In this document: positions 7,707 to 16,706 of the stretch, piece by piece
Position numbering within the stretch: the stretch's first letter is position 1
Layout: each line of letters starts with the position of its first letter
Assembly: GCA_913009335.1 (NCBI GenBank)
Contig: CAJVXN010000014.1
Span: 1-43,966 of the forward strand
Length of the DNA: 43,966 nt
DNA from: an uncultured bacterium
Lineage (GTDB): Bacteria; Omnitrophota; Gorgyraeia; Ghiorseimicrobiales; Ghiorseimicrobiaceae
Direction: 5' to 3'
Translations under genes and position numbers: made by a program
Notes under the pieces: model-generated
Database searches by the model: none
What the model was told of the DNA's origin: nothing
Seen by the model: only the letters and a program-made list of their open reading frames with translations

Positions 7707-8882
7707 ATGAAAAAGAAATTAAATATAGCTCATATGCATTGGGGTTTTCCACCCATAATCGGAGGAGTGGAAACTCATCTTACCATACTCTTACCTGTCT
7801 TAGTCAAAATGGGACATAAGGTTAGCCTGCTTACAGGATCTTTCGAAGGAGCTAAGGCAAAAGATACCTATAAAGGAGTAGATGTGTATCGTGAGCCGAT
7901 TATGGATTTAAACTGGCTAACTAAAAGAGGGATGAACGGACTCCTGGAAGAAGTCAATTCAGTATTTACCGAGTTTATCAAAAAAGAAAAGCCTGACTGT
8001 ATTCACGTGCATAATATGCATTATTTTAGCAAAGTACACGCTCGCGCTCTGCAGCAGATAAGCAAACAAAAGGGAATACCGATTATTTTAACCGCGCACA
8101 ACGTATGGGATGATAACTTATTTCTGGATTTAACTAACAATATCAAATGGTCGCATATTATCGCGGTAAGTCATTTTATAAAAAGAGAAATTATCGGTAT
8201 AGGGCATGACCATAGGAATATTACTGTTATCCATCATGGAATTGACCAAGATGATTATTCACCCAAGACGGATCCGCGCCCGGCATTAAAAAAATACCCT
8301 ATTTTACGTAAAAAAAGGATAGTATTCCATCCCGCGCGTATGGGTCTTGCAAAGGGATGCGATGTAACAATTAAGGCATTCAAGATCGTTAAAGAGAGAT
8401 TTCCCGATGTAGTTCTGGTTCTGGCCGGTACAAAGAATATTATCGACTGGACCTTAAGCCAGCAGAAAGACATTGCCTACATGGTAAGCCTGGTAAAATT
8501 CCTTAAGCTTGAAAAAAACGTCCTAATAGATTCATACCAGCTTAAGGATATGCCTAATTTATATGCCGCATCAAGCGTATGTGTTTATCCTTCAACCGCA
8601 TCCGAACCGTTCGGCTTAACTATGCTAGAGGCACTTGCCTCAGGAAAACCAATGGTTGTAACAGAAGCAGGAGGGATGCCTGAAATCATCAAAGACGGTG
8701 TTAACGGATTTATTGTCCCGGTGAAAGATTTTGAATCTTTAGCATCGCGCATAATCCAACTCCTGGCAAATGATGACCTAAGAGAGAGACTGGGTTATAC
8801 CGGACGTCAGATTGTGGAATTACAATATACAAAGCAAATAATTGCTGAGAATACTCTGAGACTCTACCGGAAATTCTGCTAA
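7707..8882 (+). CDS. Family 4 glycosyltransferase
   Basis: This 391-residue GT-B enzyme starts after SD GGGGGG. The N-terminal domain has HWGFPPIIGGVETH, the glycine-rich acceptor-side loop of GT4 enzymes. The C-terminal domain has FHPARMGLAKG and the E-x7-E motif EPFGLTMLEALASGKP that binds the nucleotide sugar, followed by GGMPEIIKDGVNGF. It is soluble and probably cytosolic. Co-transcription with a GH65 phosphorylase could mean that one makes and the other cleaves a glucose disaccharide, but TreT-type activity is only a guess. Confidence 0.88.
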   Translation: MKKKLNIAHMHWGFPPIIGGVETHLTILLPVLVKMGHKVSLLTGSFEGAKAKDTYKGVDVYREPIMDLNWLTKRGMNGLLEEVNSVFTEFIKKEKPDCIHVHNMHYFSKVHARALQQISKQKGIPIILTAHNVWDDNLFLDLTNNIKWSHIIAVSHFIKREIIGIGHDHRNITVIHHGIDQDDYSPKTDPRPALKKYPILRKKRIVFHPARMGLAKGCDVTIKAFKIVKERFPDVVLVLAGTKNIIDWTLSQQKDIAYMVSLVKFLKLEKNVLIDSYQLKDMPNLYAASSVCVYPSTASEPFGLTMLEALASGKPMVVTEAGGMPEIIKDGVNGFIVPVKDFESLASRIIQLLANDDLRERLGYTGRQIVELQYTKQIIAENTLRLYRKFC

Positions 8883-8948
8883 GGATAACTCTCCTGATAG
8901 AATCCATAGGGTAAAGCATGCACGTCTAGCTAGAAATCCACAAAAAGC

Positions 8949-8977
8949 TTGTATTTTAATTTATGCTATGTTATACT
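8949..8977 (+). promoter_or_regulatory. Promoter of the marR-efflux operon
   Basis: TTGTAT (8949-8954), a 17-bp spacer and TATACT (8972-8977), placed 48 bp upstream of the MarR start codon. Confidence 0.55.
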
Positions 8978-8988
8978 TTAATTGATGA

Positions 8989-9000
8989 ATAGTTAACTAT
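8989..9000. promoter_or_regulatory. Candidate MarR operator palindrome
   Basis: ATAGTTAACTAT is a perfect 12-bp palindrome just downstream of the -10 box, where a bound MarR dimer would block initiation. The flanks (TTGAT and ATTAAT) are partly symmetric too. Autoregulation is inferred from position. Confidence 0.45.
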
Positions 9001-9024
9001 ATTAATTATTAAAAGGGTAAAATA

Positions 9025-9495
9025 ATGAAGACAAAATTACAAAAAAAAGAAGCGAGAGACTTAGGGGATTTTGCCGAAAAACTAACCCGCGTTTTACCAT
9101 TTTTTATAAGAGAGTTTTCCCGGAGGCAATCTAATGAGCTATATAAAGGTAAGATTACCGTGCAACAATTCGTCGCGCTTAGTTTCTTAAATTATATAAG
9201 TACGGACAAAGGGGCTACAATGAGTGAAATCGCAAAATCATTACATGTTACTATGCCTGCCGCAACAGGGATTATCGACCGACTCGTTAGAGACGGCTAC
9301 TGCTCAAGATCTAGCGACTTAAGTGACCGTCGCATAATCCGGGTAAAAATAACCTCAAAGGGTGATAAAACAGCTCAAAAAATATATAAGCACCGCAAGG
9401 AAATGATTATCAATATATTCGGCAAATTGACAAAACATGATCGAGATGAATATTTAAGGATTTTTACCAAGGTAGGTGAAATTTTAAAAGTTTAA
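9025..9495 (+). CDS. MarR-family transcriptional regulator
   Basis: 156 residues with a winged helix-turn-helix: the recognition region is MSEIAKSLHVTMPAATGIID, and the wing contains SDLSDRRIIRVKITSKG, the conserved DxRxxxxxLT-type motif. N- and C-terminal helices would form the dimer interface. It lies directly upstream of a TolC-like channel and an RND pump, so it is probably the ligand-responsive repressor of that export operon. The palindrome at 8989-9000 is its candidate operator. Confidence 0.92.
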   Translation: MKTKLQKKEARDLGDFAEKLTRVLPFFIREFSRRQSNELYKGKITVQQFVALSFLNYISTDKGATMSEIAKSLHVTMPAATGIIDRLVRDGYCSRSSDLSDRRIIRVKITSKGDKTAQKIYKHRKEMIINIFGKLTKHDRDEYLRIFTKVGEILKV

Positions 9496-9543
9496 AAATA
9501 AACATGTAGCTTTTAGTAGTAAGCTGCATCTAAACAAGCAAAG

Positions 9544-11013
9544 ATGAAAAAGATATTAATATTTATAGTTATTATTTTTACCCTGTTTATGCATTTTTGC
9601 GTACCTGCGTTCTCAGCAGAAAAAAAGGAGATGTCTTTATCTTTAAAAGACATATCGCACATTGCCCTTGAAAATAACTTTGATATCCAAATTGCCAAAT
9701 TTGATGCATACATAAAGGAAAATGACGCACTTTTAGCCGAATCCATATTCGATACCATCATCTCCGGTAAAATTACTTATACGGATAACCAAAGCAAGCA
9801 GGCCTCAACAATATTTGGAACAAAATCTCTAACAAACGAATATGAGCTATCAGCAGAGAAAAAAATGCCTACCGGAACAACCATAAATACGAGCTTAACT
9901 CAAGAAAGAAACTGGACCAATTCTGCATTTGCCACAACAAATCCATCGCATGAGGCAACGGCAAGCATAGGATTAACCCAGGAACTGGGCAAAAATTTCT
10001 TTGGCTTAATCGATAGGGGTAATATTAAAATAACAAAACTGGATATTAAAAATTCTACCTATACATCACTCGACAAGATAGAACAATCTCTTGCCGATAC
10101 CCAAAAAGCTTACTGGAAACTAATACTTAGAAATAAAGAATTACTCATTGGGAAAGAAATGCTGCAAAAAGCGGAAGAACTACTTAAGATACATACTGAT
10201 AAAGAAAAAATCGGCCTATTAGAACAACCTCAAATTTTAGCATCCGGGGCTAATTTAAAACAGCGCGAAAGTGAAGTAATATTATCTCAAAACGCCCTGG
10301 ATTTAACGCACAACGATATCTTGTATAGATTAGATTTAGATCCCGAGAATATTACAATCCTCCCAAGTGATGAATCCCTCGAGGGTATTTCAAACCCCGA
10401 CTATATTGAATCATTGAAACTTGCTATTCAATCCCGGCGTGACTACGCAAAGCAAAAAAATGAACTAGATGCAAGCAAAATACAACTCTCCATAAAAAAG
10501 AACAGCCTTTGGCCCGAGATAAACCTAGAAATAACATTATCTAGAAACGGCCTGGATAGTGAATACAGAGAGGCATTTGGGAATATTGTAAACGAAGACA
10601 ATCCCCGATATTATACCGGCATAAACTTTAAATTCCCCCTGGAGAACCGAAACGCAAGAGGTGAATTTAATAAGGCAAAGCTTGAAAAAATAAAACAAGT
10701 ACTAAAATTAAAAAACATTGAGCGCAAAATTGTAGTAGCTACAAAAGACAATATAGCTATACTCGTAGCATTAATTGCCGTTGGAGAAAATAGCCGCCAA
10801 GTGGCAAAACTACAGGAGGAAAAATTAATAGCTGAAGAAAGAAGATTTCGCTCAGGACGTTCAGATACGGATACAATAATAAGATATCAGGAAGACTTAT
10901 TGCAGGCGCGAATAAATCTTGCTCGCGCCGAATACAATATACAAGTTGCAAAAATAGATCTAATGCTTGCTGAAAATTCATTGCTTAATAAATACTGGAG
11001 AGAGCAAATATAA
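9544..11013 (+). CDS. TolC-family outer membrane efflux channel
   Basis: 489 residues with a Sec signal peptide (MKKILIFIVIIFTLFMHFCV...AFSA, cleavage near residue 24). Two long helical repeats follow the outer membrane efflux pattern: the first contains LSLKDISHIALENNFDIQIAK, while the second half has SLKLAIQSRRDYAKQKNELD and ends in YNIQVAKIDLMLAENSLL. Beta-strand segments such as GLTQELGKNFF fit the membrane barrel. It forms the outer-membrane exit duct for the RND pump encoded 13 bp downstream. An outer membrane component confirms a diderm host. Confidence 0.9.
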   Translation: MKKILIFIVIIFTLFMHFCVPAFSAEKKEMSLSLKDISHIALENNFDIQIAKFDAYIKENDALLAESIFDTIISGKITYTDNQSKQASTIFGTKSLTNEYELSAEKKMPTGTTINTSLTQERNWTNSAFATTNPSHEATASIGLTQELGKNFFGLIDRGNIKITKLDIKNSTYTSLDKIEQSLADTQKAYWKLILRNKELLIGKEMLQKAEELLKIHTDKEKIGLLEQPQILASGANLKQRESEVILSQNALDLTHNDILYRLDLDPENITILPSDESLEGISNPDYIESLKLAIQSRRDYAKQKNELDASKIQLSIKKNSLWPEINLEITLSRNGLDSEYREAFGNIVNEDNPRYYTGINFKFPLENRNARGEFNKAKLEKIKQVLKLKNIERKIVVATKDNIAILVALIAVGENSRQVAKLQEEKLIAEERRFRSGRSDTDTIIRYQEDLLQARINLARAEYNIQVAKIDLMLAENSLLNKYWREQI

Positions 11014-11026
11014 ATAAGAGATAATT

Positions 11027-14000
11027 ATGAAAAGTATAACGGAATTCTCTGTAAAACATTCAATGTTTGTAAATCTTCTTTCGGTATTCCTTGTAGTTGC
11101 CGGATGTGTATCTCTTTTTCAGCTAAAGCGTGAGGCCTTTCCGAGTGTTTCTTATGAAGTAGTAACAGTTACTACTATGTATAGAGGCGCTACCCCTGAA
11201 GAGGTCGAGCGCTTAGTCACTACGCCCCTTGAGAAAGAACTTAAAGAAGTCGATGATATTGATGAGATTGATTCATCATCTAGTGAGGGCTTATCTACAA
11301 TAATGCTGACTATGAGCCCGGATATCAAAAATAAGCGCAAGGTTGTTGCTGATATTCAAACTGCTGTTGACCGCGTAATTGACTTGCCCAAAGACGCAGA
11401 AGAACCCCTTGTAACAGAGATACTTTCAAAAAACATTCCCGTTATAATTACATCATTAAGCGGTAAACTCCCCGAGCCCGAACTACAGAAATTCGCCCAG
11501 ACCCTGGAAGACGAATTTATGGATATTAACGGCGTTGCCCAAGTAAACAGGAGAGGTTTTCGTGACCGGGAAATGTGGGTTGAGGTAGATTTAGATAAAA
11601 TGCGCAATTTGCATGTATCATTTGCCGAAATACGTTTGGCTCTGGCGAATAGGAATATCGGACTGCCTGCCGGAAAAATTGAGACAGGAACTGACGTACT
11701 AAGTGTTAAAACAAAAGGGGAATTCTACACAAAAGAAGAAATCGAAAATGTGATAATCCGCGCAAATGATGCCGGAATTCTTCTTAGGATTAAAGACGTA
11801 GCTGTCGTACTGGATACATTCGAAGAAGAAAACATTATTAATAAAACGCGGGGAACTCGCTCCATCTCATTAATAGTTATCAAAAAAGATAAAGGTGATA
11901 CAATTAATATCGTTAATGATGTCAAAAAGGCTATTGAGGAATTTAAATTTGCTTCTCCTGAAGGGCTAAATATTGACACGTTCTATGATATGTCTTTCTA
12001 TATTAAGCGCCGGCTTAACGTTGTCCGCTCAAATGGCCTGATTGGCTCATTATTTGTTATTGGCGCTTTATTTATCTTCCTGCATCATATTCCCGCAATT
12101 CTCACAGCTCTAGGTATCCCTATAGCGCTGCTTACTACTTTTTGGGTGATGAATTTGTTAGGTATAAGCATAAACCTTATTACGATGTTTGGTTTGGTTC
12201 TAGTCCTGGGCATGCTTGTTGATGATGGAATAATAATTGCTGAAAATATCTATCGCTATATAGAGCAGGGAGTAGAACCCAGAGAAGCAGCAATAAAGGG
12301 AGCAAACGAAGTAATGCTTCCTGTGCTCTCTACGGTACTTACTACTATCGCCGCATTTTCACCATTAATGCTCATGAGCGGACTTATTGGCAAGTTTATG
12401 CGCGGCGTACCTATTGTTGTTTGCATTGCTCTTACAGCTTCGGTAATCGAGGCATTTATTATTCTTCCTTCGCATATGGCGAATTTTGTAAAACCGATAA
12501 AAAATCACCACCAGACGAAAAAAGGACAGTGGCTTAATCGACTCACCGATAGATACGCTGGTCTATTAGGTAAAGCGCTAAAACACAAATATAAAGTCTG
12601 CATTGTTACCTTTCTGCTATTTATAGCATCAGTTGTCACTGCCGTTAAATTCATGCCGTTTGTACTGTTCGGCGGAAGAGGAATAGAACAATTCATGATA
12701 AGGGCAGAGGCAAAGATAGGAACACCTCTTTCTAAAACAGAAGAACTTATCAAGCCTGTAGAAAAACTCATAGAAAGCATGCCAAAAGATTATATCGATA
12801 CCTATGCTACGCAGATAGGATTATTGCAAGAAGAAGGCGGGCATGATCCGGATGTAAACTATGGGAACCATTTGGTTCAAATAACTGCCTACCTTACACC
12901 GGATCAAAAACGTAAGAAAGGCGCTAAAGAGATCATCGAGGAATATAGGCCCGCGCTTTCTAAAATTGAGGGTTTCCAGCGTCTGTATTTTCAGGAAATA
13001 AGCGAAGGACCGCCCGTAGGTAAACCTATTTACGTAAGAGTACGCGGCGATGACTACAATGTGATAAATAAAATCACCGCTAAGATAAAAGAATACCTCA
13101 GCACTAAAAAAGGCGTATCGGATATTGTTGACAGTTATAAATTAGGAAATAAAGAACTACATGTTATCGTTGACGAAGAGCGTGCCGCGCTCGCTGATTT
13201 AAGTGTAAGCGATGTAGCCTTAGCTGTTCGCTCTGCCTTCGAAGGCAGCATTGCTACATCAATTAAGCCAATAAGAGCCGAAGAGGAAATTAACGTACGC
13301 ATCCGTCTCCAAGAGAACCAAAGAAACAAACGTAAAATTTTAAATGAGCTTCTCATCGCTAACAGACGCGGAAATCTTATCCCTCTCAATAAGGTCGCAA
13401 AAATCGTAGAAGCGCAAGGAATAAAAACGGTGCGCCATTTAGACGGAAGAAGATTTGTATATGTTAGCGGTGAAGTCGATAATAAAAATATTACATCTCG
13501 TAAAATGAAAGCGCTCCTAACAAAAAAATTTAAAAATATCAGCAGCGAATATCCGGGTTATAGCATTAAATATGGCGGAGAAATGGAAGAAACACAAAAA
13601 TCGATGACCAGTCTTGCAACTGCTTTTCTCCTGGCATTTTTATTGATTTTTTTAATTCTGGCTACACAATTTAATTCTTTAGTTCAACCGTTTGTTGTAA
13701 TGCTCGGTATTCCTTTTGCTCTAATTGGCGTGGTAGCGGCTCTTATTCTACACGGCGAGCCATTTGGTTTCTTCGTTATTATGGGACTTGTAGGCTTAAC
13801 AGGAGTCGTTGTTAATGATTCAATAGTTCTTATGGATTTTATCAATAAATTAAGACTAAAAGGGATGCCCAGATACGAATCAATCATGCAGGCAGGGCGT
13901 TTAAGACTTAGGCCCGTAATCCTTACCACTATTACCACAGTTGCGGGTATTAGTACCGTTGCTTACGGAATAGGAGGGAAAGATCCATTCTTGCAACCCA

Positions 14001-14152
14001 TGGCCCTAACCATTACCTGGGGGCTCGTATTTGCCACTATCCTTACACTTATTGTAATACCCTGTATCTATGCTATAATTGACGATATCGCATTAAAACT
14101 TAAGCCACGCAAAGATTTCTGCAGTGCCAATGCCGACAACTCAAACACGTAA
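11027..14152 (+). CDS. RND-family efflux pump, AcrB/HAE type
   Basis: 1041 residues, the normal length for AcrB-type transporters. There is one N-terminal transmembrane helix, a periplasmic porter/docking loop containing YRGATPEEVERLVT, then a helix bundle with GMLVDDGIIIAEN, in which Asp399 and Asp400 are the proton-relay pair. A second periplasmic loop and second helix bundle (GVVVNDSIVLMDF) follow. It exports drugs, lipids or other hydrophobic compounds using the proton gradient. No HlyD/MFP adaptor gene lies in the operon, which is unusual for a tripartite pump; the adaptor must be elsewhere or absent. Confidence 0.93.
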   Translation: MKSITEFSVKHSMFVNLLSVFLVVAGCVSLFQLKREAFPSVSYEVVTVTTMYRGATPEEVERLVTTPLEKELKEVDDIDEIDSSSSEGLSTIMLTMSPDIKNKRKVVADIQTAVDRVIDLPKDAEEPLVTEILSKNIPVIITSLSGKLPEPELQKFAQTLEDEFMDINGVAQVNRRGFRDREMWVEVDLDKMRNLHVSFAEIRLALANRNIGLPAGKIETGTDVLSVKTKGEFYTKEEIENVIIRANDAGILLRIKDVAVVLDTFEEENIINKTRGTRSISLIVIKKDKGDTINIVNDVKKAIEEFKFASPEGLNIDTFYDMSFYIKRRLNVVRSNGLIGSLFVIGALFIFLHHIPAILTALGIPIALLTTFWVMNLLGISINLITMFGLVLVLGMLVDDGIIIAENIYRYIEQGVEPREAAIKGANEVMLPVLSTVLTTIAAFSPLMLMSGLIGKFMRGVPIVVCIALTASVIEAFIILPSHMANFVKPIKNHHQTKKGQWLNRLTDRYAGLLGKALKHKYKVCIVTFLLFIASVVTAVKFMPFVLFGGRGIEQFMIRAEAKIGTPLSKTEELIKPVEKLIESMPKDYIDTYATQIGLLQEEGGHDPDVNYGNHLVQITAYLTPDQKRKKGAKEIIEEYRPALSKIEGFQRLYFQEISEGPPVGKPIYVRVRGDDYNVINKITAKIKEYLSTKKGVSDIVDSYKLGNKELHVIVDEERAALADLSVSDVALAVRSAFEGSIATSIKPIRAEEEINVRIRLQENQRNKRKILNELLIANRRGNLIPLNKVAKIVEAQGIKTVRHLDGRRFVYVSGEVDNKNITSRKMKALLTKKFKNISSEYPGYSIKYGGEMEETQKSMTSLATAFLLAFLLIFLILATQFNSLVQPFVVMLGIPFALIGVVAALILHGEPFGFFVIMGLVGLTGVVVNDSIVLMDFINKLRLKGMPRYESIMQAGRLRLRPVILTTITTVAGISTVAYGIGGKDPFLQPMALTITWGLVFATILTLIVIPCIYAIIDDIALKLKPRKDFCSANADNSNT

Positions 14153-14185
14153 ATAATTACCCAACCCCATAACAATAAAATCGTC

Positions 14186-14214
14186 TTGCATTATGTTTCC
14201 ATCAATAATACAAT
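14186..14214 (+). promoter_or_regulatory. Promoter of the histidine kinase gene
   Basis: TTGCAT (14186-14191), a 17-bp spacer and TACAAT (14209-14214), 27 bp upstream of the ATG at 14241, which has SD AAGGAG. Confidence 0.5.
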
Positions 14215-14240
14215 ATAGGGTATAAACTAAGGAGATTAAA

Positions 14241-14309
14241 ATGCAAAAGGATACTAAAACAACTAAACAAAAAGAAAAGATAATTTTCAAACTATTCTTT
14301 CAGAATTAA
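14241..14309 (+). other. Frameshifted 5' end of the histidine kinase gene
   Basis: The ATG at 14241 has a strong SD (AAGGAG) but reads only 22 codons to TAA. The kinase frame is open back to 14267 and gives DNFQTILSELKLNPFRTVRV before its first internal Met. Adding one A in the A-run near 14270 fuses both into one continuous protein, so a 1-base deletion (sequencing error, mutation or slippage site) is likely. Confidence 0.65.
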
Positions 14310-14350
14310 AACTTAATCCTTTTCGAACAGTTAGGGTTGCCTTCGCGCTC

Positions 14351-15250
14351 ATGGGAATAATCCCACTACTTGTAGTGTTTTGTCTTATCGTAAGCCGGAA
14401 TTATGAAAACGATTTTTTTATTGTTAATGAAACCCTGATCATTGTAATAGCCGTTGCGATATCGATAATCGGGTTTTTCTATGCCTATGGTCTTATTGCT
14501 GCTTTGACCAAAAAATTATTGACCTATTCTTACGAACGCAAACAAGCAGATGAGGATAAATCCGCATTTGTAGCTAATATTGTTCATGAGTTTAGAAATC
14601 CCCTAATAATAATACGAGATTCCCTGGGTTTTCTTTTTACTGACGCACCTGGCAAAATGAACTCGGAAAAAAATCAGATACTTGATGGTGTAAAGAGAAA
14701 TATTTCCAGGCTCCTGCGTCTAACGACTGACTTTCTGTATCTTTCCAAAATCGAAACTGGCAAGATAACGATAGTAAAAGAAAAAATTAATCCGGCAGCA
14801 TTACTAAGCGACATACTAGAAACCTACGAAACGGAGTTTTCAAAAAAGCAAATTACTCTCAATATGGATATCTCTGAGGACGCAGGCTCAATCTGGGCCA
14901 ATACGGATAGATTAAATCAAATCATTATTAATCTTTTAAATAATGCTGTGCGCTGCACCCCTGAAAAAGGAACTATTGTAATTAAATTTTCGGGGGATAA
15001 ACATGAAATTCGTTGCGAAATTTCCGATAACGGTCCCGGCCTTACAGACGATGATTGCAAGAAAATATTTAATAAATTCGAGCGGATTAATACGGAAAGA
15101 CGAGAAGGTTCAGGCATGGGGCTTCCTATCGCTAAAGATATTGTAAACCTGCATAAAGGTAAAATCTGGGTAGAAAGTAAAGTTAACGAAGGAACAAAAT
15201 TTATTTTTACCCTGCCGCGAGACACGCGAGCGCAAAATAACAAGCGATAA
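14351..15250 (+). CDS. Sensor histidine kinase (5' end frameshifted)
   Basis: The intact part codes 299 residues: two transmembrane helices (about 3-15 and 27-49), a HisKA dimerisation domain with phosphoacceptor His79 in NIVHEFRNPL, and a HATPase domain with N box NLLNNAVRCTP, G1 DNGPGL, F box KFERI and G2 GSGMGLPIAK. The H box is HEFRNP rather than the usual HELRTP. The true start is probably the ATG at 14241 in another frame. No response regulator lies alongside, so it is an orphan kinase. The short extracytoplasmic loop suggests it senses the membrane or a partner protein. Confidence 0.85.
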   Translation: MGIIPLLVVFCLIVSRNYENDFFIVNETLIIVIAVAISIIGFFYAYGLIAALTKKLLTYSYERKQADEDKSAFVANIVHEFRNPLIIIRDSLGFLFTDAPGKMNSEKNQILDGVKRNISRLLRLTTDFLYLSKIETGKITIVKEKINPAALLSDILETYETEFSKKQITLNMDISEDAGSIWANTDRLNQIIINLLNNAVRCTPEKGTIVIKFSGDKHEIRCEISDNGPGLTDDDCKKIFNKFERINTERREGSGMGLPIAKDIVNLHKGKIWVESKVNEGTKFIFTLPRDTRAQNNKR

Positions 15251-15342
15251 CAGTTATAAACTATCTTTAAGGTTTCGTTCCTAAATAAACCCTGCCGGAA
15301 TCTTTAAATCCACAGAAGCTAGATGCGTGCATTATTTACGCT

Positions 15343-15708
15343 ATGGATAAGAAAAAAATTGCGCTTATACATATTCTTAAGAGAGAATTAAACTTAAGCG
15401 ATGATGAATACCGAAATATTCTCCGGAAGGCATGCGCGGTTGAAAGTGCTAAAGATTTAGATGAATACAAATTCCGTAAATTAATGAATTTTTTTGTTAG
15501 GAGCCGTCACTGGCATGTAAATAAATTAGGCCTAACAATAAAACAAAAATTATATATTCAAGATCTAGCACGCCGGTTAAATTGGACAAATAACCATCTT
15601 GATAATTTTATGCATAAATATTACCACAGAGCCAATATAGATGAATTAAATAAAAGAGAAGCCGCGAAAGTCATAGCGGCACTCAAAAATATCAAACAGC
15701 ATCATTAA
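15343..15708 (+). CDS. GemA-like (DUF1018, Mu gp16-type) protein
   Basis: 121 residues. KIALIHILKRELNLSDDEYRNILRKA with SAKDLDEYKFRKLM matches the N-terminal half of the phage Mu GemA/gp16 family. LTIKQKLYIQDLARRLNWTN and REAAKVIAALKN match its C-terminal half. GemA modulates host gene expression and DNA topology in Mu-like phages. No other phage genes surround it, so it is a domesticated or leftover phage gene. The family call rests on recalled motif layout only. Confidence 0.6.
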   Translation: MDKKKIALIHILKRELNLSDDEYRNILRKACAVESAKDLDEYKFRKLMNFFVRSRHWHVNKLGLTIKQKLYIQDLARRLNWTNNHLDNFMHKYYHRANIDELNKREAAKVIAALKNIKQHH

Positions 15709-15730
15709 AAAATCACTTAAAGGAGCTACA

Positions 15731-16705
15731 ATGACTAAATCAAATCATAAATTAAGAGTTTATGAAAATATTGCTGATTTAATCGCAAGTCCGGAAAATC
15801 CCACACCATTAGTAAAGGTAAACGAAAGAGTAAATCCTAAAGCTGATTTTCCTATTTATCTAAAGCTTGAAAGGTACAATCCTTTTGGCTCAGTTAAGGA
15901 TAGAATCGCCTTATCAATGCTTAAAGGTATGCGTATTCGACAAGGGCAATCTCTTGTTGAACCCTCAAGCGGTAATACGGGTATCGCGCTTGCCGCGCTT
16001 GCAAACGCTCATAATTTTCCCATAGAAATTGCGGTCCCATCAAGAATACCAGAAGAAAAAAAGACAATACTCCGGTTATTAGGAATAGAGGCATTATGGG
16101 AAGCCGATGATAATCTCTGCCCGATGTATCCTAATGAAGGAGCGCGGGGATTAGTTGCGGGAATAATGAAAAGTAAAGACAAGGAAAAATATTTTAACCC
16201 CAACCAATACGAGAATAAATTGAATGTCGAGGCACACTATAAAAATACGGGTCCTGAAATATGGAAACAAACAGAAGGCAAGATTAAATATTTTTTTGCC
16301 GGATTCGGTACCTGCGGTACAATAACAGGCGTTGGAAAATATTTAAAAGAGCAATCAAAATCTATAAAAATTATCGGTGTTGAACCGACTAAAGCGGACC
16401 ATAACTTACCGGGAATGAAACGAATATCTGATCTAAGCGATGAATACGTACCAAAAATTCTAGATAAATCCGTAGTAGATGATTTTATGCCGATAGAAGA
16501 TAACGATGCCTATAATACAGCAATATTACTGGCCAGAAAAACCGGTATTTTAGTAGGGCCTACAACCGGCGCGATATTACACGTAGCTCTTAAATACGCA
16601 AAAGATAATAACGGTGTGGCCGTAGTTATGTCGCCGGATGATGCCTTTAAATACATTACATTTTATGAGCCATATGTAAAAGAAACAAGCAAACCGAAAA
16701 TATAA
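15731..16705 (+). CDS. Cysteine synthase-family PLP enzyme
   Basis: 324 residues of the fold-type II PLP family. NPFGSVKDR holds the Schiff-base lysine, EPSSGNTGIALA is the asparagine/substrate loop, GFGTCGTITGVG binds the PLP phosphate, and PTTGAILHVA provides the pyridine-N contact. These features fit O-acetylserine (or O-phosphoserine) sulfhydrylase, which makes cysteine from sulfide; the acceptor substrate is not resolved. SD AAAGGAG precedes the ATG. A methyltransferase gene starts 1 bp after the stop, so the two are probably cotranscribed. Confidence 0.88.
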   Translation: MTKSNHKLRVYENIADLIASPENPTPLVKVNERVNPKADFPIYLKLERYNPFGSVKDRIALSMLKGMRIRQGQSLVEPSSGNTGIALAALANAHNFPIEIAVPSRIPEEKKTILRLLGIEALWEADDNLCPMYPNEGARGLVAGIMKSKDKEKYFNPNQYENKLNVEAHYKNTGPEIWKQTEGKIKYFFAGFGTCGTITGVGKYLKEQSKSIKIIGVEPTKADHNLPGMKRISDLSDEYVPKILDKSVVDDFMPIEDNDAYNTAILLARKTGILVGPTTGAILHVALKYAKDNNGVAVVMSPDDAFKYITFYEPYVKETSKPKI

Positions 16706-16706
16706 A

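Noticed and set aside
15343-15708. Prophage remnant region
   Set aside because: Only one phage-like gene is present; neighbours are metabolic and no integrase, attachment site or structural gene is seen.
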